From: Vanessa cardui
Lineage: Eukaryota > Arthropoda > Insecta > Lepidoptera > Nymphalidae
Direction of reading: 5' to 3'
Assembly (NCBI RefSeq): GCF_905220365.1
Contig: NC_061136.1
Span: forward strand, 13,495,702 to 13,559,701
Length of the DNA stretch: 64,000 bases
The notes under the pieces were generated by a model. It searched no databases, was not told the DNA's origin, and saw only the letters and a list, made by a program, of their open reading frames with translations. Both the position numbers and the translations under genes were made by a program. Below, in pieces: positions 1-13,300 of the stretch (the stretch's first letter is position 1; every line of letters begins with the position of its first letter).

Positions 1-1283
1 ATATAAGAAGATACTGAACGATATCGCTTGTTAATAAAAGATAAAATGTTATTTTTATAAACGGAATCGAAAACTGATTGTATGTAAACATTCTGTTGCC
101 AACGCTACACGATTATGACGGGGAAATATGTCACTTTTGTTCAAGGAAAAATTTCCCAAAATATGTTAGTACATTACTTGCAATGAACTTTATATGAAAC
201 TAACCTAGCAGTTCATAGAGGTAACAGCGACCTGGGTGATTTTTTCGCCTATTTTACGTGTCCTTTCTATCACTTATATAAGTCTGTATAATTATATATT
301 TTCAAAATTGTCATTTATTAATCATATGTTATGATCATTGTATATTATTGAATGTAAATAAATGCGATTTTGTACATGCTATGTACTTATAGCAAAATTA
401 TTACATATCTCTCTAAAATAAACGCTACAATTACACTTAATAATATTCTTGATAGCTGTAGTATTTGAATAACTGAATATATATCCCTATGTATGTATAT
501 AAGACATATATATATTTAACTTAACATAATACCATCAGGTGTCTGACAAGTCCCATGAAAAATGGTAGCAGTATAGCGTAAGCCGGCGCCAGGCTGGCGG
601 GCCGGCAATCGATCGTCAAGGTTATACCACGAGACACGTTCCTAACACCATGACGCCATGATTCGACCTGGTGGTATAAACGACCCTGGTACTTCGGGTT
701 TCGATTGTAAAGTATTAAAAAAAGAATTATAACAATTGTTTGTCATATTAAGTATTTTATTGTTGTTGTTTAAATTTTCTCGTTTTTATTTTAATAGCTT
801 ACACGCGGCAAAGAAAACCCGTCATACATCCAAGCGTTTATATTGATTAATGATTAGAAAATTTCAATACTAAGTTTTTATATGATTCAATATCTATGTA
901 TCAGTAGTTTCATCGAAATCGGTTGATTAAACACTGATATAGGACGCTAGGCGCAAATCATATCTAAAGGGAGCTCGGGCGCGGTTCAAAGACCTCTGTA
1001 ATTGTGTATAATTAAACTTCACAACCTTCACGTTCGGTGACGTTTTACAGTATTAATTATAAATGCTAACCGTAGCTTTTTTAATGGGATTAATAAAACC
1101 TACGGCTATTATCCCACAGCTGGGCTAATTCTCTCCATTTGGAAACGATTTGCAGCTTCTACCACTACCACGGTCGTACAGCTAGTGTATCTTAATATAT
1201 ATAATACGAGCGGCCCGCCTCAGCTAACTAAATACTTAAAAAAATTTACTGAAGTTGTGGTGAAATAAAACTGTGGTACCAAC
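1..1283. other. Probable Dad intron 3 (partial)
   Basis: No exon with MH2 motifs (such as WCxxAYWE) is seen on the minus strand. The block is AT-rich except for a GC-rich islet at about 575-610 that holds one AE match. A stretch around 1110-1180 weakly resembles the SINE-A tail in reverse. Confidence 0.4.
585..599 (+). promoter_or_regulatory. Match to the BMP activating element (AE)
   Basis: The sequence GGCGCCA-GGCT-GGCG fits GGCGCCA, N4, GNCV, the activating element described for the Drosophila dad enhancer, where Mad/Medea bind and Brinker (GGCGYY sites) competes. It lies in a GC-rich islet in the putative third intron of Dad. This is a sequence match only. Confidence 0.4.
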
Positions 1284-1364
1284 CTTCGCCGTCAGTGGCG
1301 AGGGAGCCCGTCGCTAGCCGCTCATGGTCCGTCCTCCTCGCGTCTTCTGTAATCTCGCCATGTT
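1284..1364 (-). CDS. Dad: Probable Dad exon 3: MH1-MH2 linker
   Basis: A minus-strand open stretch of 81 nt has a good acceptor (CTCTATTCCAG) and a GTTGGT donor. Entered in phase 1, as exon 2 requires, it has no stop and leaves in phase 1. It encodes an acidic/polar linker (HGEITEDARRTDHER, then LATGSLATDGE). The two other frames stop inside it. Local GC content is well above its surroundings. The linker length fits Smad7, in which about 35 residues separate the PPxY region from the WC of MH2. No direct homology is visible and the donor is weak, so it could be chance. Confidence 0.5.
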
Positions 1365-4300
1365 CTGGAATAGAGTGAGTTTGAGTTAATTGGGAGTTAC
1401 TACTGAGTTTCTTGACGGTTTTCATTAGTAGACCTTAAGGGCCCTCGCCCACGGAGACTTTTTGTAGCGATGCAGTCGCGCGTTTCGTAAAAGCGCGACA
1501 GCAGCGATACTAACGCTCGTTAGTCGCATTTGCAACGCGCCACACCATCGCAACTGTATCGATGCAAACGCGCGGCCATGTCGGACGACATCGGGGAGAG
1601 AACGTTGGGGGAATGGCGCGTGAGTAGAGAAACGAGCGAAACCACCAAGTAATCTCTCTTTGTTAAATGGGTGCATCCAATATTGACGCCGGTTTCGTTG
1701 CCCTCGTTTCGGCTGCTCACAAAGCAGCACCAAAGACAACGTGACTAATGTTGGCTCAACGGAGTCCATCTTGCAACGTTAGCGATCACCACAGGCAATT
1801 TTGTGCCGTTACTGAATCGCATTTGCATCGCGACAGAAGCGCGACAGTATTGCGTTGACATCGCGACTGAATCGTGGTTATGTGGGCGAGGGCTCACTGC
1901 CAGCGATCGCATCGCGACTGTATCGATGCGAATATGCGACAGCATCGCTACTGCATTGCTACAAAAAGTCGCCGTGGGCGAGGGCCCTAAGATACTTAAT
2001 TTATTACAAATAATAGTATCTATACTAATTTCTTTGTATGTAGGGGTAATCTCACAAACATATATATGTAGTTCCAACATATATCTATAACGTATACTAC
2101 ATTATAGATATACCTAAAATGACTAACATGTCCAAATAAGTCAAAAGCTTTTGTGTCGAGACTCTAGACTCAGAGTTCAAACAAGAAAATATTTTATTAT
2201 TCCATTTGCATGCTATTTCCTTACGTTACGTAAACCTGACTCACGAAAACTCTAAATGGGTCTATAATTTAAAGTCTGTCTTTTAACGTAACTTGTAAAA
2301 AGAATTTATAAATATTATTATTCAACGTCAACAGTGTTTCGAAATATATATTGAATTGAATAAATATTGTAAATATTTATTCCTACTACTTTGTAATAGA
2401 ATCAAATGAGAAGCTTCCAAGTGGAAACAAAATAGTTTTAGTAATATGGTATATTCCAATTATTTCTAACTGGTAACACTTTGTAGACAAAAAAGTAACA
2501 TAATAATAACTATCATTGAAACCAAGACCTCAAAATATGCAGCCATAAAAAAAATCACTATCAAATATTTGTAAAATGTATAAATTGAATCAGCTTGTCA
2601 TATTTTTAATAATGTATATTAAAGTACGTCATCACAGGTAAAAATAAATTGAATTATAGAAAATATAAAATTTTCCAGAATCGATTATATAAAAAACGCC
2701 GATAATTTAATGTAATACTACGTGTATTACATTAAATTATCGGCGTTTTTTTCATAGTTTTATGACATTTAGCAAAAAAAAAAACTGGATAAAGATTTGA
2801 GTAAGTTGCGATTGAAGTTGCAAATCCATATACTTAATTGAGATCCAGCGGAAATCTCCTCAATTTTTTTCCCCAAAAACAAGCAACTAACATTAGCCAA
2901 TACTGGCAACCCTGATCACAAAGCATAAAAATAATACTTAATAACTTTTGTTCTCATCGAAATCTGATACTTGTCTCGACTTGATATGGAAAAAAAAGTT
3001 AAGGCAAGTTTGACGGAAAAAAATTAGGTTATAAAGAATCTTGGACCAGTATTACTAGTTCGTAATGACATCAGCGCGAACACCTGCGGATAGATGTGGA
3101 TTTGAGATGTACGGAAACCCTTTCGGTATTTATATTTCGGTATATTTTTATATTAAAAATGATACAACGTTCAAATTAAGAGGGCTCTCTTGAGTATAAT
3201 AAATGTTTGTAATTGCATGATTTTTAAAGCAATCAAGTTATATAATTCTTCTACTAGAATCGGAAATTTGGAAGGTTACACTTTCCTTTCCTCAGATTCA
3301 AGAAAAACTACAAAATGAAGTCTTTGCAGTCGTGTCAGATTTGGCCATCTCACTATTGTAATCAAAATCAAAGCTTTATTATAACAATATTTGTTACAAG
3401 CTTTCTCATTTAAGAAGATTAAGTTCAATGAAAATCTTCCTACAGTTATCGCATAGAGTTTACGTTTGCTCGCGCAAACACTTTCGCGCTTATGCGCAAA
3501 TGGTTAGTTTCCTTTGGGCGGAAATCGACCAAGAGAATCATACTATTATAATAATCATTACTATCATAACTATCACTATAAAAAATCTGTATATATATGT
3601 TCAAATGTCACGGAATATTTCTCAAATGATAAAACAGTACATATGGTCGAGCTAAAAATATACTCTATGATTTTAATATAAGTTACTATGTAAAGAGGTT
3701 TTTTATTACTATAATTGTATTAAGGTGGAACGAGTAATTTGTTCTATGTAATATTCTTTAAGTAGGCGTGTCTTTACTTACGTCCGTATAATGAGGTAGA
3801 TTAACATACTAGAGATCTTATCGATATGATCACCGACCACCGTACACATGAGTGTTAATTTATATATACAATAAAGTTAAGCCTTGTCTGTACATTCGAA
3901 CAATTAAATAAGCTTATGGATATGCTTGTGTGGTATATTGGAAAACATCACATACATTACTCTGATCCCAATGTAAGTAGCTAAAGCACTTGTGTTATGG
4001 TTATGGAAAATCAGAAGTAACGACGGCTACATAAACACCCAGACCCAAGACAGTATAGAATATTAATGAATTTTTTGTATATCGACTCGGTCGGGAATCG
4101 AACCAAGGACCTCGGATTGAAAAACCGGTGTACACACTACTCGACGAAATCGAAACATTTTAAATACACGTGTTGGTACGTATAGTTATAGAGTTTGGAT
4201 AAACAAAAGCGGAATAAACTCTTCGGATTTAAACACTGTACTAGCATGCTAGTTACCAGCACGACTCCTTAAAAAATAGCCAGGCGTTAAAGTAGCTCTA

Positions 4301-7300
4301 AGACCAAACCATTGATCATTGGTCAAAAAATGTTCTATTAATAATAGAAATCAATAAATTAAAACTAATAATACAATATGTTATGATAACAATAAAGATA
4401 GCTCGGTAATAGCATATGTTTTAACAGATTAATGAAAACAAAAGTCTCCACGTGTATTCTGTTTATGTTTAAATGCATGCTTCCTCTACGTTATTATAAT
4501 ATTTAAACTATAACGCTCGTGCACTTGAAATTATATAAGTTAGTAATTGTTTTACTTTACGAATATTGTTCTATTATTTGGGAACGTTTATATTGTTATA
4601 TCCTATTGCGTATGTTAGAGATCACGTTTAGAATTGTATTTTAGATCGTTTAAATAAAGACGTAGAATTTACAGGAGATTTTTTTAGAAAATGTACTTTA
4701 ACCTTCCAAAGAGAACAGAAACAAACTGGGCGGGTTGATATACTTCAGTCATTATCATTTAAATTAAAAATATACTTCATACAAGTAGGCTTTCGAATCA
4801 TCGTTTAACAACTATATTAAGTGATTAATATAGTTGTTAATTCCACTAGAATACTAATTGTAAATCAATATTATTGCTACGAATATATTTCACATATGAC
4901 ATCCAACGAGATCTTGTAAATGCTGTGAAAAATATGTAAGTAAATACACAATTCTTGAAATGATATTTTGAAAATGTAACATCGTGTATCTTAAAGTTTA
5001 TAGAAAAGCGTATCAAAGCTTTGCTGTAAATGTTTGATACACAATACAAATCTGGTATAAAAGTCGGTAATAATATGCAATGGTATGTGAGATACACAGT
5101 TTAATCATACATGCCCCTGTGGGTTGATAACCCCTCTTCGCCAAACAGTAATTCTTCTAAACGTTATTCCGGTTTAATTGGTAAATGAACCAGTGCAAAA
5201 TAGTCATAAGAAGGGACAGAACACCTAAGATCCTGAGGAAAAGAGCGCATTGATGGTGTAAAAAGTTTCTATTGAGACCACTTACAGTTAGGATGGTTTG
5301 CCATATGCCTTGCCAAGTTAAACAATATGTTATTCCAAACAAAGTCATAAAATAATATGACCCTGAATGGCAGAATATAATTGAACGATACCTATGTAAA
5401 ATATACAGATATGACACGATACGATTTGTGTTTATAAGACCGTAATAAATCAAGCGATGACGTAGCCACCTAAAGGCACACCTCCGTAATAAACATGCCA
5501 AGGGCCGATCGAGTGTCACTCGCTCGTTAGAACTCGGAAAGCACTTAAAAAAATCATCCTTGCTTCGATAAAGTCAGATGGACGCATTACCGCCGACGGT
5601 GGCTATCGACTTCGCTCGCCTTTGACTGTAGCGGGTTTGAGATTAAAATTAAGTGTGATAAGGCGACTGAAGGTGAACGAACGAGCTATGAACCAGCTGA
5701 GTAATTTGCTGTCGAATTATTTAATACATTTTACCTATATCCTTTAGGCGTAAAATAATGTTGTCTTTTTCTTTCGAATGTAAAATCAACACTAATAGAG
5801 AGAGAAAACATAGATTTATAAGTGAGGCTGTGAGTGTTTACTGTATGTATGATTGACTAATTGCCTCGTAAATGTATTCGAACTATATTAGATTACTCCT
5901 TAATACAAAAATTTAATATTTATAATGTAGTCTTAAATTTTCGCGATTACACATTGAAATAAAACTAGCTATAACGGATTTGAATCGCGTATATTAATTA
6001 TTTTTGTTGTTCGTGGTCACTGGTAGAGTCTACTCGTGACCACGAACGCTGTAAAGTGCTCGAAACGTCGGGATGTTAAAAATAATTAATATACGCGATT
6101 CAAATCCATTATAGCTAGTTTTATTATAATATTGATATCGTCCAGGATTTTGAATGATGATGATTTCAAGTTGTTTGTTAATTTGCAAAGCCACAGAAAA
6201 CACATAAAACTGTTGGTCTCGCCTCTCATTTCTCATCCAACATGTCGTCTTCCATTCAAGCGCTAATAAAAGACCAGCGCCGACCATGAGGATGTCATCA
6301 TATAATAAATAACAATTAAAATAAAATTTACAGCACCGACGAAATATTTCATTCAATATCCCCTCGCCTTTAGTAATAATGATCCTGCTATGGTGAAACG
6401 AGAATATGTGATTAGCAAACATCTAAAGAGTGTCGGCAAAACAAACACTGACCAGTTATATTTGTGTCAGGCGAGCGGCGCCGGCGCCACGATAACGTGA
6501 CGATAACGTTAATGGATACCATCGTTATCGCGACACTCAGCCGATACCCGCGAGAAGGGACTGAATCACTTAAAACGGAGAACACGAGGCGACAATATAT
6601 CCCCTAACGTCCTTGAATAAGGTCGAAAATCTTCTACCCAGCGTGAAATTTATGAGCCGTTCTGAGACCGGATCGGTGTAAATGGAATGAATGAGTTCGG
6701 GGAAGCACGTGAGAGAGATCGTAATGGATTCGATCGGAATGTCAATGTCAACTGTATCTGGGAACGGGATGGGACCGAATCGTGCCCATCCATTCACCGA
6801 GCGCGTGGGGATGAAAGCCGATGGAAGCTTTATCGGAAGAATTACATTAGGATGCGAGCGGAACGATTAATAACGTCGGTCGTTTTTCAGTGCTAATAAT
6901 TTCTCATTGTGATAAAACGATACCCTAAAATATTATAATTGCCGAGGTGTGGCGCGTACAGAGGGTTAATAAAGCGTAGACAGTCAAATTAACTTCGCAA
7001 AGTAGGGGAGGAATACGTCTCGAATCCCGGGAAACCCTATGATGAAGGCTGGAAGGGAATCCCGCAATAGTCAAGTTTTGCACCCCCGTGCGGGAACATC
7101 GATTGTGGGAAACGGTATTTCCTGTGACGTATGGGATGAATCGTATAATGGAAAATAAAAAACGAGCATTAAATTAATAGACCAAGGAGTTTTTATACAT
7201 TGGACTCCTCGAGTGACCATTGATTCGAAACATAAAGAATAACAATGATTAGTCTCGGCATGTCCGAACCGCTTTATGGAACAAGATTCTCAATTAGCTA

Positions 7301-10300
7301 CGGAACTAAAATAGAATGTTAGGCTCAAATAAAACAAAACCTTAATGATCTAAGTTAACACAATGTCAGATGGTTTTAAACCAAGCGAATATTTAGTAAA
7401 GTATGTGACGCTATTGGCGATGTTAATTTCACTATTATTAACAATAAAATCAGACATTATTATGCAAATTTCATTAATCGAAAATCAAATGCTATTTTCG
7501 AGTACATTCTAACGAGAAAAACAAACAAGTAATTTCTTATATCAGTGTGTGCAATAACTACATAACTAATTAAAAAAAAATTCCGCCTCTAAGAGATTAT
7601 ATTATAATTTAGCGACTCGTTTTTTTTATAAAATATTTGGATGGACCACCTGACGATAAGTGTAATTACACCAGCTCACTGATCCTTAAACCGGAACTCA
7701 ATAATACTAAGTATTGCTCTTTAGTAGTAACGTATAAAATGCACACAGAGTCATGTTACCAAGTATACTGTATGTTGTATGTACTCAAGCATCTGTATTG
7801 ATAATTATGATCTTTGATACTTACAACGTAAATTTAAATATTGTATTATCCGCGTGTCAACACCAAATATCAAGAAGGGTATCTATTAGAAACAAATATA
7901 TCTCAACAGGATAGCGTCGCATGCGAAGGGAAGAGAAAAAAGCCACTGATGTTTGCCGTAAGCATTAATAATGTAGTTTAAAGATGGCGGTCGCCGTTGG
8001 AATGCGCGCAAGCTGAGAGACCAGCTCTAGGGCTGCGCTGTCGATATTATTTATTTTAATCGAATGATTTTTCCGGTTCAGATACATAGACACAACGCAA
8101 CACATTTAATATTCAGATTAATTTGGAATCCTAATTACTTCATTATCGTTTTTTTTATTATTCCACGCGAGTTTAGATTTTTTTTATGGACAAAACAATA
8201 GGTACGATAGATAGTCTGCATTCTTCGTCCGAGATATAAGCAAGAATATTGATTAAGACAATAGTATTGTCGATATTCATCGAACATCTACAACATTCTT
8301 TAGCATATTTATCACGCAAGGCTGCGTAGTCGCCGCACAGCGCTGTGTCGCTATTTAATTAACAGATAACTATGTTTGTTAAAAGAAACAGCGCGTTTAT
8401 CGCTTTTTAGGTATATTTTTAATGAGAGATAATATTTTCGTTGTAATACAGTTTTCTAATAGTATTTGTGAGACGATACGGCGCGATAGCGATATTGGAA
8501 TAGCTTATCGTATCGTGAGATACAAACAAGATTGCAAATAAAAATACTTTTAAATCAACAGATCACATTTAGACGTGTAAAAAATTAATTGTGTGTGTGT
8601 GTAAGTGTCAATGTCATTATATATGTATGGCAATTAAAAATGTAATAATTTGTATTTGATTTTAAAAAGTAATCGATAAACAGCACATCACTTCGTTTCC
8701 CTAATTTCCAGGAAGCGGCGCGGGCGCCTGCCCTCGGTCGGATTCCTTTATCTCCCGCGCTTTTCGACGCCGTCTTAGATCTCACAACATTTTGATTTCT
8801 ACATTTTCCATCATTAAATACTTGATTTGATAATATTATATTGATTAGATGCTCTGATCTTTAATGTTTTTTATTATACGCTGGCTGTATCGCGCGGTTT
8901 CACAATGGAGTAGACCATTATCAAATGACCTTTTTCAAATTATTTTTTGGGTGTTATATAATACTAGGGGGGCGGGAAAATGGACTCCTGATCACAAGTG
9001 GTAACCACTGCTCAAAAAAATTGGCAAATTAGGACATTCCTTGCATCACCAATGCGCTACCAACCTTTTGAACTAATATGCTATCCCTTATGGCAATAAT
9101 TACACTGACTCTTTACCTCCAAACCGAAACACAATACATGACTGCTTGGCAGTAGAATATTTTATATATAATTACTGAGGATATGAGCGCTTTTATACCA
9201 ACAAAATCGCTAAAGGCTCTATACTGGCCTTAAATAGTAGTATATATTACATGGAATCAAATATGTATGTATTCGCAATTCACGACAAAAACTAGTTACT
9301 CTTTAACGTAGTTGAATTACTTTATTATATATACGTATCTAGCAATACATGGTGAATTAAAAGTAATCAATTTAATAAACATTTTGAACTTTGCACAGCT
9401 TCGATCGGTTCGTTCAAGTATCAAAATTCGCACAGAAATAATTGAACTACATATTTAACTAAAGATTCTTTATTCAAATAGTACCGATAGCAACAACATG
9501 TATTAATAAAATTGTTTGTTAAATGTATATAACATTAAACGTAATAAATAAACTTGACTGTTTCATTGCTAAGTTAACTTATACAGTTCAGGGCGAGAAT
9601 GATACTGGATTTTCTGTCAAACAATATTCAGTAGCGTTTACGGAAAAATATAATTTCCGAAACCGTTAAAATATCATTCATATATGCGTATCGATATCCG
9701 AAATGACATATTCCTGACTTGAACTTCTTCTATTCTTATCAAAGTGAGTGAACCTTGAACTACTTCTATTCTTAATATCAGATTTAGAGTGACTGAACAT
9801 GTGCACACTTTTTTTAGTCTTGTCACACTTAGTCACCATGAACAAAATTGGTCAGGAAGACATCTTTATTAATATTATTTAGAAAATAGAAAATAATAAT
9901 TACCTTTAGGTTTAACGTCGTCCATTGCGATCCGACTGTATGGAGGCGGAGGGGTTTCTGGAACAAGATAAACATTAATTAATCGACAAGTAATTAACTT
10001 CACCAATTTTTTTTATATATGTTTATTTAAAGAATTGGTAATAAAGCTTAACATTTTTACAAGCACATTTGATTTTTCTATGTAAAGCTATACTGGGGAT
10101 ATCCGAATGTAGGTAAGAAGAACCAACAAGAAACTTAGTACCTAATTACTTTTTCATCATTACGAATATGTGAAATCAAACATCATATCATCTAAAATAA
10201 GCTGTTATACTACATTAACTTTGCTAATGATTAATAAACATAAATAAAGACTATTAAACTCAAAGCACAGCTATCGAAAAAACAAAAACCATCTACTGTA

Positions 10301-13300
10301 ACAAAGATCACTAAACTCGAGTCGAAGAATGTTCGTTCCTCGATTCCCAGAATCGTAACCTCTGCGTTACTCGGCCCAGAAACGAAACTCCACTTAAACA
10401 AACATAACATCAGGTAGAGCCACTTATGTCCAAGCCTGGATCCCGAATCAAACCCTATATTTTAACCAGGAATTATTGCTATTCTGCTTTTTTTTTTGTC
10501 TGTGGTTATTTCGGCGGTAACACAGTAATACAATACTGCGGCTAGAATATTATAGAAGGATGTCATTGGAGCAAAATAAATGCGTTCTAAATGATTATAT
10601 CGTCGAAATAAAAACTTGGACATATTTTGTATATAGGCCTAATGAGTCTTGATCCTTTCAAATATAATGTAAATTTTAATAATTTAGTAAGAAATGTCTG
10701 CTTAGAAACAGCAATACGAATTGTATTTGAATGAATTACACGTACAATCGTGCATGATTTTATCCTATTTGTAAACAAAACGGCACGCGCTGCTGACTGT
10801 ACCGAATTTCGGGCGCCATTAATATTTTCGAATTCAGAATGCGCGTCGTGAAATTGTCATTTGCGATTCGGCGCCGGCGGTCGGCGGCGGACGTGTGAAG
10901 TGTGAATATTTTCGACATGTTCAACAATAATCGAATACAAATAAAACGGGCACAATGAGACTTTATAGCGAACGCGCTGCGCTTCCCAGAAGTTTTTAAC
11001 GGCGCATGCGCAAGAAATTTCTAAACAATCCCCGAGTATGCACCTGCATATTGAATTATTATGACATAAAATTACAATAAAATTATTATCTGTACACACG
11101 TAAATGTTCTGTAACAAAAAGTTTGCAATCGTAGACGGTTTGAAAAAAATATAGGCCGCCAATCATGTATGGACGAATTGAAAACAAATTTAAAAAAAAC
11201 CGAACAGGCAGGCTATGTTGATATGTAGATGATAAAACGCACATTCGCCTGTCCGCTCGATTGAAACCCGACACTGACAAATCACAGGACCTCGTGATTG
11301 CCTATTAAAAGTTTCAAGCTCAGACTGAAATACTTCAGATGACTCACAATGAGATTCCAGCCAAAGCTGAAAAACAAGAAAGCAAACGTAAACGACCCCA
11401 CACGCCTAGCGTGCCATCGAGAAGATATAAATAATATTACTTGTTGACTTTGATATCCGCCTGTCCATCCACACCGACGACCGACAATTTTTACCTCTAA
11501 TTATTAACTAATAGAATCCATTTTCGATTAACTTCCCAAAACCAATATACCACCTTTTCGCAATAAAAATACAACGTAATTATATGTAGAGTGGCGTGAC
11601 TAAAACTTTCAAATCTATTACGTCACATACACCCCTCGTTCATTAAAGAAAAAAGAACTCTGCATCGTTAATCATAAAGTACATTTAATTAAGAATTAAC
11701 ATCACCTAATGCAGGACCTAAACCAGTAAACGAACTAAACTGCCTCATATGTCGAAGGGAGCACGATTCAAATTTCAATGCACTAATATAATGTATCGCG
11801 TTTCAATTTTATTTAAGTTACGAGTTATTGAATATTAAACCCTATTTCTGATCAGATAAGGATCGTAATTATTTAACGATGAGAAGGAATTCTAACTGTG
11901 CTGTGAGCATGGTGTTATAGTATAAACAAGAATGGAATAGTAGCGGTAGTTAGTTTAAATTGCGAGTAATATTTTATTACAATATCAATAAGGTCTAATA
12001 TGTTAAGTATAAAAATAGATTATATTATATTTGACGTTAGCAAAACTTTTTATTATCTGTGTCTATACAATACTGTTTTAGAGATAGGTCAAAACTTATT
12101 GGTTATTAAGCTAAAATTGCTAATTCTTGTAATTAAATATTTTATTTTAAATAACAATTATATTACAAAATCTCATAGCAAAGTCTATAGGTTTATAAAA
12201 TGCTTTAATAATTTGCCTGCATTACAGATGACCTAAAAACTTAAATAAATAATATTCCTTATTGGTGGGAAAATTTTGTAAGGACAATATTTGTTATTTC
12301 AAATACTTTATCAGTCACTTCTGAAATACCCTTGATTCATTCAAATATTGAATGAAAAAGATCATTCAAATCGGTTCACGAGAGGCAGAAACGAACCTAG
12401 AGGAAAACACAGAGAGCCGATGTTACTACGATAAATAATTATAAATAAATAAGTATTGTTCGAATAATTAAAATCTCTCACGACGTAATTGGATAATAAT
12501 AAATAATCCATCCAAATGATTAAAAAATATCAAGGACACCAGTACTTCCCCGAAATTATTTGGCAAATATTTGTATTGTATTAATATTCTTGACGCTATT
12601 GAAACAAAAACTACTAATACCCAAAAACAATAATATACTTTCCAGAACATTCTCTTATGTATGTTGTTTAACTATTAGTAACAATGTCATAATATTCTAA
12701 AACATTGCTTTAGCTCCAACGCATGCAATACAAAATAATTTCACTGGAAGTTCTAAATGAATTGATAAACAATTCCGAAATAGATCAATAGCACACTATC
12801 GGGCTGTGTACGAGGGGCGTCGGTGATCTATGAAGGAGCATTAATTGCTTTAGCGGCGTACGGAGGCAACAAACAGTTTTTAATACGAAAAAACGTTATA
12901 CGCACGGATCGTTGCGCGCGTGTGAATCGACAAAAATAGCTCGCCCGAATTATAACAAGTCGGATGGCGCCGGCGTCGGCGCCGGGCGGCCGCCGTGCCC
13001 ACGCGCCGAGAAACGCGCACCCGGCGTTTTCCCCACTTCGCCGACGATTCCGTGACAATTTTTCTACACTAATTCTCAATTATAACAGACACGTCTGAAC
13101 CACACACGACAACGACTACCATTTCATATCTCTTTAAAATTCAGAAAACGATTATATTTACAAGCAAGTCAATGTAGCTTTACTTAAACAATCTTATTTG
13201 TTCGAGCTTATAAAAGATTATTTCCAATTTGCGTAATTTAAGGATTAAATACGGTTGTAAATATCGAACAGTATACATTATGAATTTTAATTAAATTCCA

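Larger units (their letters stand above)
1988..9903. other. Remainder of Dad intron 2, repeat-rich
   Basis: This AT-rich intronic DNA has no exon I can support. It holds a perfect inverted repeat (2691-2751), a SINE-C copy (3943-4165), a foldback element (5931-6125) and SINE-B fragments (5105-5240, 7630-7745, 8955-9175). GC-richer patches at about 6470-6860 and 7980-8040 are unexplained. The second contains an AAGATGGCGG motif. Confidence 0.55.

Noticed and set aside
1..1283. Search for the Dad MH2 domain
   Set aside because: No minus-strand frame here contains WCxxAYWE-like or other MH2 motifs. The only GC-rich stretch (575-700) has stops in the frames I translated.
6030..6422. 130-codon minus-strand frame
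   Set aside because: It starts inside a foldback element and has no recognisable domain. A frame of this length can arise by chance.
7980..8040. AAGATGGCGG motif in a GC-rich patch as an alternative Dad promoter
   Set aside because: A YY1-like core alone is weak, the motif is in the wrong orientation for Dad, and no donor or coding exon follows.
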